From a bacterium (lineage in GTDB: Bacteria; Arandabacterota; Arandabacteria; Arandabacterales; JALGWA01), in contig JALGWA010000002.1 in the NCBI GenBank assembly GCA_025774425.1, forward strand, positions 1 to 15,481: DNA of 15,481 bases, given 5' to 3'. The position numbers were made by a program, and so were the translations under genes. The notes beneath the pieces are model-generated. The model was not told the origin of the DNA. It was given only the letters and a program-made list of their open reading frames with translations, and made no database searches. This document shows positions 1-5,798 of this stretch, piece by piece. The number at the start of each line of letters is the position of its first letter. The first letter of the stretch is position 1.

Positions 1-449
1 GCCAGGTCCTTGACCAGCTCCCTGAAGTCCACGCGCTCGTCAGCGGTGAAGAAGAAAGTGATCTTGGTGCCGTCGAGCTGGTACTCGACCTCGACGAGCT
101 TCATCTTGAGGCCGTGCGCGGCGATCTTCTCCTCGCACACCCGCCTCGCTTCCTCTTCCTTCTTCTCGTTCTCCTGGTATTTCCGCAGGTCCTCCTCGGT
201 CGTCTTGCGGAGCACTTCCTGCTTGACCGACAGGATCTCCGGGATCCTGTCGAGGACGTCACCGCATCTCACGACCCTCCCGGCGTCACGCCCCCTCTCG
301 ACCTGGACGACGACATAGTCTCCCTCCTCGATCGGCAGATTCCTCGTGTTCAGGAAGTAGCCCCGCCGCTCGCCCTTGAACTCGACCTGGACGACCCGGG
401 GCACATCCGACCGTTCACGCTTCGCTTCTTCCATATACTCCGGCCTCAT
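1..449 (-). CDS. ricT: PSP1-domain protein, RicT/YaaT family (3' end beyond window)
   Basis: I translated this from the reverse strand: 149 codons are open from ATG 449 and the frame runs off the left edge, so the C-terminus is missing. Residues 18-60 read as the start of a PSP1 domain (VVQVEFKGERRGYF, then EEGDYVVVQVERG). Residues 113-149 contain the family hallmark KLVEVEYQLDG...FTADERVDFRELVKDL. In Bacillus, RicT works with RicA and RicF in the Y-complex, which steers RNase Y mRNA processing and carries Fe-S clusters. Its role in Gram-negative-type lineages is poorly known. Cysteines are visible at residues 62 and 105, but the cysteine-rich part expected further on is outside the window. 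The ATG overlaps the stop of the EnvC-like gene as ATGA, which suggests coupled translation. A second in-frame ATG at 434 has GGAG and GAGG upstream and is a real alternative start. The family call is firm; the function is inferred. Confidence 0.88.
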   Translation of the reverse strand, partial: MRPEYMEEAKRERSDVPRVVQVEFKGERRGYFLNTRNLPIEEGDYVVVQVERGRDAGRVVRCGDVLDRIPEILSVKQEVLRKTTEEDLRKYQENEKKEEEARRVCEEKIAAHGLKMKLVEVEYQLDGTKITFFFTADERVDFRELVKDL

Positions 450-1630
450 CTCAAGAACCACTTGGATGGATCAAGCGGCGTCTTGCCCTTGCGAATCTCG
501 AAATGCAGCACAGCACCTTCCGGTGTGCTCGTCTCTCCAATATAACCGATTGCATCGCCTTCGCCAACCCTGCGGCCCTTGGTTACGAGCAGCGACTCGA
601 GGTGCCCGTACAGAGTGTAGAACCCGTCGCCGTGCGCTATGATGATGCAATTGCCGAAGCCCGAAAGCGGGCCCGCGAAACTCACTTCGCCCGACGCGAC
701 GGCGCGCACCTTGCTCCCCGGCTCGGTCCTGATGTCGATCCCGTTGTTCTTTATGATCGTACCGAACCTGGGATGCGTCTCCATGCCGTATTCCGACACG
801 ACCTGTCCGTCGCACGGCCACATCAGCGTCCCCATCCTGCCCTCGAAAGTCGTGTCCGCCTCGGCCAGCGCCTCGGCTTGACCCAGCAGGGCCTCGATCA
901 CGGCCTCGAGGTTGCGGCTCGCCTCCTCCAGCTCCCGCGCCATGTTCTCGTAGTAGTAACGCTTCTCCTTGAGCTGCGCGACGAGGGCGTCCCTCTCCTC
1001 TTTCCTCGCCCGCAGATTGTCGGCCTCCCGCCGTGTCTCCTTCTCGACGGCTTCTATCCTCGCCTTCTTCTCCTCGATGTACTGTACGAGGACGCGCTTG
1101 GACTCGACCTGCTCGGCGAAACTCCTGATTATCTCGTAGTCATGGTCGGCGATCACGGTCAAGTAGTAGATGCGCTCGGCGAGATCTGCGAAGGTCTTGG
1201 ACGTCAGCAGGATCTCCATCACCTGCCCGCGTCCGAACTTGTAGATGCTCCTCAGCCGCCTGTTGAGCAACTCCCTGGAATCGTCCAGCGCGATCTCCGC
1301 GAGCTCCAGGTCCCGCTGCGAGTACTCGAGATCCCTGACGAGGGCCTCCTTCTGCTGCGCCAGCTTGTCGAGAAGGCTGCGGTTCAGGCGTATCTCTTCG
1401 CCTATCCTCGTGATTTCCGCCTCGATCCCGCTCTCTTCGCCGGCGATCTCCTCCGCCTGCCTCCGCTTCTCATCGAGTTGCCTCCTGATGTCTTCGAGCT
1501 CGGCTTCCGTGCTGCGTATCTTCTCCTCGAGGCCCTCCCTCGACGACGGCGCCGGCTCCCCTCCCTGCAGGGCGCCCGAGACGCCCGCCATGAGAAGCAA
1601 TGCAAGCATGAACAGCCGGAGAGGTCTCAC
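446..1630 (-). CDS. envC: EnvC-like murein hydrolase activator (coiled coil + degenerate LytM/M23)
   Basis: This is a periplasmic partner of FtsEX, predicted to switch on septal peptidoglycan amidases. From GTG 1630 the protein has 394 residues. A signal peptide covers about 1-20 (RPLRLFMLALLLMAG). A long charged coiled coil spans about 34-257, and a LytM/M23 domain about 270-392. The zinc site is broken. The first His of the HxxxD motif is Asn295 (NNGID, with Asp299 kept), and the first His of the final HxH is Val374 (VLHFEI, with His376 kept). E. coli EnvC also has a degenerate LytM domain and activates AmiA/AmiB rather than cutting peptidoglycan itself, so the same role is inferred here. 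The frame extends upstream to TTG 1681, but that part lies inside ftsX. GTG 1630 has an AGGGG eight bases upstream and opens directly into the signal peptide. It follows the ftsX stop by 11 bases and overlaps the next gene by 4. No amidase gene is in the window. Confidence 0.88.
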   Translation of the reverse strand: MRPLRLFMLALLLMAGVSGALQGGEPAPSSREGLEEKIRSTEAELEDIRRQLDEKRRQAEEIAGEESGIEAEITRIGEEIRLNRSLLDKLAQQKEALVRDLEYSQRDLELAEIALDDSRELLNRRLRSIYKFGRGQVMEILLTSKTFADLAERIYYLTVIADHDYEIIRSFAEQVESKRVLVQYIEEKKARIEAVEKETRREADNLRARKEERDALVAQLKEKRYYYENMARELEEASRNLEAVIEALLGQAEALAEADTTFEGRMGTLMWPCDGQVVSEYGMETHPRFGTIIKNNGIDIRTEPGSKVRAVASGEVSFAGPLSGFGNCIIIAHGDGFYTLYGHLESLLVTKGRRVGEGDAIGYIGETSTPEGAVLHFEIRKGKTPLDPSKWFLR

Positions 1631-1638
1631 GGAATCAA

Positions 1639-1643
1639 CCCCT
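1639..1643 (-). promoter_or_regulatory. Ribosome binding site deciding the GTG start of the EnvC-like gene
   Basis: AGGGG on the minus strand sits 8 bases before GTG 1630 and overlaps the ftsX stop codon TAG (1644-1642). Together with the signal peptide that starts at this GTG, it argues against the longer frame from TTG 1681. Confidence 0.6.
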
Positions 1644-2499
1644 AGTCCTTCGCCCGCATGAAGGTCTTGAGAGAAACCCAACTTCCCAGCACGGCCGCCA
1701 GCACCCCGAAGATCGTGAAGAAGACGATCATGCCGAAGGAGAGGTAGACGGCCTGGGGAATCCTGACGGCGATGACCCGGTACGCGCCGTAGACCACGAG
1801 CAGCGAGGCCGCGACCGACACCACCCCGTGTACGACGCCCTCGAGGAGAAACGGCAGCATGACGAACCAGTCGGTCGCCCCGACCAGCTTGAGAACCCTG
1901 ATGTGCTCCTTGCGTGCGAAGAGCGTCAGCCTCACCGTGTAGGACACCGTCACGATGGAGGCTGCCGCCACCACGAGCCCGACGCAGACGTCGATCAGCG
2001 CCAGCATCTTGACCAGGGTCTCGAGCCTGGCGATCCAGCCGCGGCCGTAGCTGACATCCTCGACGCCCGGCAGCTTTCTTATCCTTTCGGCGACGCTCAC
2101 CACGCGGTCCTTCAACCGGTACTGGGGTTTCAGAGTTATCTCGAACGACGCCGGCATCGGATTCTCATCGAGCGCATCGAGAATGAAGCTCTTCGCCCCG
2201 AACTCGGCGCGGAGCCTCGCGAGGGCGCTGTCCGGCGACACGAATCTCCTCTCCTCGATGAACGGTATCGCATCGAGCTCCGCCTCGAGCGAGTCCATGC
2301 CCGCCGCAGTCACGCCGTCCTCCAGGAAAGCGACAATCTCCACCTTCTCGTGCGCATACCGGAGAATCTCCCTGAGGTTCGCCGTCGCGAGCAGGAAGAT
2401 GCCGAGTATGAGAAACGAGAAGGTCGTGATGAGAACGCACGCGACCGACATGAACCCGGCCCGCCTGATCCCGTTGATCGTCTCCTTCAGGAGGTACAA
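1642..2499 (-). CDS. ftsX: Cell division protein FtsX (membrane subunit of FtsEX)
   Basis: This is the inner-membrane half of the FtsEX complex, which passes the FtsE ATPase cycle to a periplasmic amidase activator. It has 285 residues, normal for the family. The predicted topology is a cytoplasmic N-terminus (KETINGIRR), TM1 at about 17-40, a periplasmic loop at 41-165, TM2 at about 168-190, TM3 at about 213-240 and TM4 at about 253-275. Family marks are ENPMPASFEI at 112-121 in the periplasmic loop, and HIRVLKLVGAT at 199-209 followed by PFLLEG at 216-221 in the FtsX/MacB-type permease core. The start is TTG 2499, 13 bases inside the 3' end of ftsE, with GGAGG nine bases upstream. No better ATG fits the conserved N-terminus. 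It sits between FtsE and the EnvC-like protein, its two expected partners. Confidence 0.95.
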   Translation of the reverse strand: MYLLKETINGIRRAGFMSVACVLITTFSFLILGIFLLATANLREILRYAHEKVEIVAFLEDGVTAAGMDSLEAELDAIPFIEERRFVSPDSALARLRAEFGAKSFILDALDENPMPASFEITLKPQYRLKDRVVSVAERIRKLPGVEDVSYGRGWIARLETLVKMLALIDVCVGLVVAAASIVTVSYTVRLTLFARKEHIRVLKLVGATDWFVMLPFLLEGVVHGVVSVAASLLVVYGAYRVIAVRIPQAVYLSFGMIVFFTIFGVLAAVLGSWVSLKTFMRAKD

Positions 2500-3170
2500 G
2501 ATTCGTCGCCTCCCCCGCCTGCCAGCCTTCCCCCGTCGAGCCTGAGGATCCTCTTGCCCAATCGCCCGGCAAGGTCGTGCTCATGGGTCGCCACGAGAAC
2601 GGACGTCCCGCCCCTGTTGATGTCGAGCAGCAGCTCGAATATCTGTTCGGAAGTATCCGGGTCCAGGTTCCCCGTGGGTTCGTCCGCCAGGAGAAGCGGC
2701 GGGCGCAACGCCATCGCCCTCGCGATGGCGACTCTCTGCTGCTCGCCGCCCGAGAGCTTGAGCGGGAACTGGTGCCTCTTGGAGGACAGGCCGACCGAGT
2801 AGAGCACGTTGCTCACCCTCTTCTTGATCTCGCTCTCCCGCTTGCCCGCGGCTCTAAGCGGCAGTGCGATGTTCTCGAAGACCGTGAGGTCCCTGAGCAG
2901 CCTGAACTCCTGGAAGACGACGCCGACCTGCCTGCGGAGCATGGCGATCTTGCGGCCGCCGATCGACTTCGAAGAATACCTGCCGACGATCACCTCTCCA
3001 CGTGTGGGGAATTCGTCCATGTAGATCATCTTCATGATTGTCGTCTTGCCGGCGCCGGAAGGCCCGACGAGGAGAACGAACTCGCCCTTGTCTATGGTCA
3101 GGTTGATGCCGGTCACGGCCATGAGACCGCTCCTGTAGCTCTTGCTGACGTTCCGGAACTCAACGAGCAT
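2487..3170 (-). CDS. ftsE: Cell division ATP-binding protein FtsE
   Basis: This is the cytoplasmic ABC-type ATPase of FtsEX. It binds and hydrolyses ATP to drive FtsX and, through it, periplasmic cell-wall splitting at the septum. The 227-residue length matches the family. Visible motifs are Walker A GPSGAGKT (36-43), Q-loop Gln87 in VVFQEFRLL, ABC signature LSGGEQQR (139-146), Walker B LLLADEP (159-165), D-loop GNLD (167-170) and H-loop His196 in ATHEHDL. FtsE is close in sequence to lipoprotein-release (LolD-type) ATPases, but the adjacent ftsX and EnvC-like genes decide the call. The start is ATG 3170 with AGGG a few bases upstream, 11 bases inside the end of pdxA. The tail after about 212 is Gly-rich and overlaps ftsX. 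Confidence 0.96.
   Translation of the reverse strand: MLVEFRNVSKSYRSGLMAVTGINLTIDKGEFVLLVGPSGAGKTTIMKMIYMDEFPTRGEVIVGRYSSKSIGGRKIAMLRRQVGVVFQEFRLLRDLTVFENIALPLRAAGKRESEIKKRVSNVLYSVGLSSKRHQFPLKLSGGEQQRVAIARAMALRPPLLLADEPTGNLDPDTSEQIFELLLDINRGGTSVLVATHEHDLAGRLGKRILRLDGGRLAGGGGDESCTS
2509..2513 (-). promoter_or_regulatory. Ribosome binding site supporting the TTG start of ftsX
   Basis: GGAGG on the minus strand, within a GGGGGAGG run, lies 9 bases before TTG 2499 and inside the coding end of ftsE. It supports initiation at TTG and coupling of ftsX to ftsE translation. Confidence 0.6.
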
Positions 3171-4173
3171 TGCTCACCCTCTTCGCGATCCGCGCGCACT
3201 CCCTGGCCGCCGCCACCATGCCGCGGCAGTCCGCCTCGAAGCGGCCGGCGATATCGAACGCCGTCCCGTGCCCCGGCGACGTGCGTACTATGGGTATGCC
3301 CAGGGTTATGTTCACGACTTCCTCCCGCTTCACCATCTTGAGCGGAATCATACCCTGATCGTGGTACATTGCAACAACCGCGTCGAAGCGGGCGGCGTCC
3401 CCCCGGAATATGGAATCGGCTGGAAACGGCCCGTCTACAGACATACCTCTCCTCTTCGCCGCCCTGACGGCCGGGATGATTATGTTCTTCTCTTCCCCGC
3501 TAAGGAGCCCGCCCTCGCCGCAATGCGGATTGAGGCAGCAGACTCCCAGCCTGGGGCTGCGTATCCCCATGTAGGCCTTGAGGTACTTGATCCCGATCGT
3601 GAACTTCTCGACCAGGCCCTCCGCATTGAGCCTGCGGGCGACCTTGGAGATCGGCACATGCGTCGTCGCGAATATCACCCTGAGGCCCCCTCGCGCAAGC
3701 ATCATGGCATAACTCCGGGTCCGCGTCAGCCGCGCGAGCATCTCGGTGTGCCCGATCATGCCGTAGCCCGCGAGCGCCAGCGACTCCTTCGAAACCGGCG
3801 CCGTCACGACGCCGCCGACCTCGCCCGAGACCGCGAGATCCACCGCCGTCTCGACGGCCGCGCCCGCCGCCAGCCCGCCCTGCGCCGTGGGGCGCCCCGT
3901 CGCGACCTTTCCGGTGATGCCCCCGGTATCGATCACCCTCACTTCCGCCGGGCCGGGCCGGGCCCGCGACGCCCGCCCGCAGTCCGGTACGACCACCGCT
4001 CCCAGGCCGCCGGCGAGCGCGTCGAGGTAGTCGATGTCGCCCAGCAACACGGGATCGGCGACGCGCCGGAGCCCCGGCGACGCCGCCGCCGCGACGGCGA
4101 TCTCCGGGCCGATGCCGCCCGGGTCACCCATGGTTATGGCGATGCGCGGCTTCGATGATCGTCCCACGTTCAT
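3160..4173 (-). CDS. pdxA: 4-hydroxythreonine-4-phosphate dehydrogenase PdxA
   Basis: This enzyme catalyses NAD-dependent oxidation of 4-phosphooxy-L-threonine in the DXP-dependent route to pyridoxal 5'-phosphate. It is a cytoplasmic, metal-dependent dimer. From ATG 4173 it has 337 residues, a normal length. The N-terminus shows KPRIAITMGDPGGIGPE. The three metal-ligand histidines are present: His142 in IGHTEML, His217 in NPHCGEGG and His271 in AMYHDQGMIP. TSPGHGTAFDIAG near residues 298-310 is also typical. The frame also allows TTG 4182, three codons earlier. Neither start has a textbook ribosome binding site: the ATG is directly preceded by GTGGGGG, and the TTG directly follows a 12-base GC palindrome. 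Its nearness to the SurA-like gene recalls the E. coli lptD-surA-pdxA order, here with an S4-domain gene between. PdxJ, its pathway partner, is not in the window. Confidence 0.95.
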   Translation of the reverse strand: MNVGRSSKPRIAITMGDPGGIGPEIAVAAAASPGLRRVADPVLLGDIDYLDALAGGLGAVVVPDCGRASRARPGPAEVRVIDTGGITGKVATGRPTAQGGLAAGAAVETAVDLAVSGEVGGVVTAPVSKESLALAGYGMIGHTEMLARLTRTRSYAMMLARGGLRVIFATTHVPISKVARRLNAEGLVEKFTIGIKYLKAYMGIRSPRLGVCCLNPHCGEGGLLSGEEKNIIIPAVRAAKRRGMSVDGPFPADSIFRGDAARFDAVVAMYHDQGMIPLKMVKREEVVNITLGIPIVRTSPGHGTAFDIAGRFEADCRGMVAAARECARIAKRVSNAR

Positions 4174-4182
4174 CCCCCACAA

Positions 4183-4194
4183 GGGCGGCCGCCC
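4183..4194. repeat. 12-base perfect GC palindrome before pdxA
   Basis: GGGCGGCCGCCC reads the same on both strands. It lies in the short gap between the S4-domain gene stop and pdxA, directly next to the possible TTG start. As RNA it could fold as a 4-pair GC stem with a 4-base loop over the region where the ribosome loads. No T tract follows, so it does not look like a terminator. In GC-rich DNA it may be chance. Confidence 0.5.
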
Positions 4195-4195
4195 G

Positions 4196-4465
4196 TCAGC
4201 GGAAGGGATCGCAGCCCTTGCGCTCGATCACATTGTAGAAAGCCTCCCCGTCCCCCTTCCTGTAGTTGCGCCCGGGGAGGCCGGTCACCTCTATCCTGAG
4301 AATCTCCCTCTTGAACTCGATCTCGAGCGTTCTGCCCTCCCTCACCTCTCTCCCGGGCTTGACCGCAGCGCCGTCCATTCTCACCCTGCCGGCGTCGCAC
4401 AGCTCCTTGGCCAGCGCCCGCTGCTTGCAGAGCCCGACCCTCTTGAGGAAGACGTCCAGTCTCAA
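4196..4465 (-). CDS. rqcP: S4-domain RNA-binding protein, RqcP/HslR-like
   Basis: This is a small S4-fold RNA-binding protein of 89 residues. The S4 domain covers about 1-60: RLDVFLKRVGLCKQRALAKEL, then CDAGRVRMDGAAVKPGREV. A short basic tail follows, ending FYNVIERKG. Length and layout match the RqcP (YabO)/HslR group, which binds the stalled 50S subunit with peptidyl-tRNA. RqcP supports C-terminal alanine tailing by RqcH, while HslR (Hsp15) in E. coli recycles blocked 50S subunits. The sequence fits RqcP slightly better by my reading, but I cannot exclude an HslR-type role. It starts at TTG 4465 with GGGAG six bases upstream, 12 bases after the SurA-like stop. An ATG at 4478 is out of frame with the S4 sequence. 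In Bacillus subtilis yabO is also found not far from mfd. RqcH is not in the window. Confidence 0.82.
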   Translation of the reverse strand: MRLDVFLKRVGLCKQRALAKELCDAGRVRMDGAAVKPGREVREGRTLEIEFKREILRIEVTGLPGRNYRKGDGEAFYNVIERKGCDPFR

Positions 4466-4471
4466 GGCGCG

Positions 4472-4476
4472 CTCCC
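4472..4476 (-). promoter_or_regulatory. Ribosome binding site for the TTG start of the S4-domain gene
   Basis: GGGAG on the minus strand is 6 bases before TTG 4465. No ATG or GTG lies in frame between the SurA-like stop and the conserved S4 sequence, so the TTG start is well supported. Confidence 0.6.
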
Positions 4477-4477
4477 A

Positions 4478-5788
4478 TCAGTCGACATAGCGCTTGACGA
4501 ATATCTCCTCACGCGTCCGCTTGAGCCACTCCTGGAACTGGCGTTCGCGCGCCCGGCTCTCGAGCAGGTTCCTTATGTAATCCTTCGCGTCCTCGTAGGT
4601 CGCTTTCCTTGTCTCTCCGCGCGAGACGAGCTTTATTATCTGGAAACCGAACGGGGTCGGCAGGACAGGCGAGATCTCGCCCGGGCTCATTCCGGCGAGA
4701 ACGGAGGCCTGGGGCTCGCCGAGCGCGGATATTTCCACCTCGCCGACGTAGCCGCCGGCGTCGCGCGTCCGCTCGTCGTCGCTGTACTCCCTGGCCAGGT
4801 CCTCGAAACTCTCGCCGTTCGCGGCCCGCTGCCGGATCTCCCGCGCCAGGTCGCCTGTCGCCAGCGAGTCGGCTGCGGTCGTGACGAGATTGAAGAATAT
4901 GTGCCTCAACTTGAGCGCTCCGTCGGTCTCCTCGTCGACCTTGAGTATCTCGTAACCGTACTTCGTCCGCGTCGGCCCGCATATCTCTCCCGGCCGCACG
5001 CCCTCGAGGGCCTCGGCGATCTCCGGCCCGAGGTCCTCCCTCTTCACCGTCCCCAGCAGCCCCCCTGCCTCCCGCGTCAACGCGTCTTCCGACATGTCGC
5101 GCGCCACGTCGGCGAAGGGCTCGCCGCTCCGCAGGCGGTCGAGGGCGCGGCTGACCTTCTCCAGCACGGCGGCCTCTTTTTCCGGGGCTGGCCTGGGGGC
5201 TATGACTATATGCGAGATGCCGACCACGGCGGGGATCTCGGGGATGGAGTCGGGCTTGGTCTCGTAGAACTCCCGGACCTCCGCCTCATCGACGCTGACC
5301 GCCCCGAACTGCGACCTCATGAACTTCGAGATGACGAGCTGCTCCCTGAGGTCCTTGCGGTAGCGGTCCTTGAGGCCTCTCAGCGTCATCCCCTGCCGCT
5401 CGAGCTCAGCCATGAAGGCGTCCTCGGAACCCGCGGCCTGCATGAGGTCGACGACCCACCTGTCGAGCGCGTCCTCGACCTCCGGGCGCGACACCTCGAT
5501 CCCCTCCTTCCTCGCCTTCTCGAGCACGATCCGCCTGTCGATTATCGCATCGAGCAGCCTGCTGCGAAGCTCTTCCATCTCGGCCTCGGTGGCGGGCATG
5601 GGCTCGCCTTTCATCTGCCTGAGATAGAGCTCCTCGGCCACCGCGCTCTCGATGTCGCTCGCGAAGATCGGGTTCTTCTCCACGACGGCGACGATGCGAT
5701 CGACCGGCTCCGCGGCCCCGGCGGCGGAGGCCGCCGCGGCGAGCGCGAGTGGAATCAGCAGCCGCAGTCCGGCGGAAGGGTGTTTCAT
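4478..5788 (-). CDS. surA: SurA-like periplasmic chaperone / peptidyl-prolyl isomerase
   Basis: This protein is predicted to help fold outer-membrane proteins in the periplasm. It has 436 residues, close to E. coli SurA. A cleavable signal peptide covers about 1-26 (LIPLALAAAASAAGA, then AEPVD). A SurA_N chaperone module runs from about 28 to 165, starting VDRIVAVVEKNPIFASDIE. Parvulin domain 1 spans about 187-286 (GISHIVI, SGEPFADVARDMSED, AGGLLGTV). Parvulin domain 2 spans about 292-390 (LRHIFFN, NGESFEDLAREYSDD, AGGYVGEV, GFQIIKLV). A C-terminal helix follows to 436. The order N-module, parvulin, parvulin, C-helix is the SurA architecture. ATG 5788 has a purine-rich stretch (AAGAGA) upstream and follows the upstream foldase stop by 10 bases. 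The pairing with another parvulin protein upstream and pdxA downstream supports a role in envelope biogenesis. Catalytic competence of each parvulin domain cannot be judged from sequence by eye. Confidence 0.9.
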   Translation of the reverse strand: MKHPSAGLRLLIPLALAAAASAAGAAEPVDRIVAVVEKNPIFASDIESAVAEELYLRQMKGEPMPATEAEMEELRSRLLDAIIDRRIVLEKARKEGIEVSRPEVEDALDRWVVDLMQAAGSEDAFMAELERQGMTLRGLKDRYRKDLREQLVISKFMRSQFGAVSVDEAEVREFYETKPDSIPEIPAVVGISHIVIAPRPAPEKEAAVLEKVSRALDRLRSGEPFADVARDMSEDALTREAGGLLGTVKREDLGPEIAEALEGVRPGEICGPTRTKYGYEILKVDEETDGALKLRHIFFNLVTTAADSLATGDLAREIRQRAANGESFEDLAREYSDDERTRDAGGYVGEVEISALGEPQASVLAGMSPGEISPVLPTPFGFQIIKLVSRGETRKATYEDAKDYIRNLLESRARERQFQEWLKRTREEIFVKRYVD

Positions 5789-5798
5789 ACGGTATCTC

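Noticed and set aside
503..748. Active M23 endopeptidase
   Set aside because: Two of the expected metal-site histidines are replaced (Asn295, Val374), and the ftsEX context fits a non-catalytic activator better.
1631..1681. Longer start (TTG 1681) for the EnvC-like protein
   Set aside because: It would place 17 residues before the signal peptide and lie mostly inside ftsX; GTG 1630 has a ribosome binding site.
4183..4194. Rho-independent terminator after the S4 gene
   Set aside because: The palindrome has only a 4-pair stem when a loop is allowed, and no T tract follows on either strand.
4170..4478. Minus-strand frame from ATG 4478 directly at the SurA-like stop
   Set aside because: It has an attractive start position, but the translation is Gly/Arg-rich without a fold. 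The overlapping frame from TTG 4465 gives an intact S4 domain.
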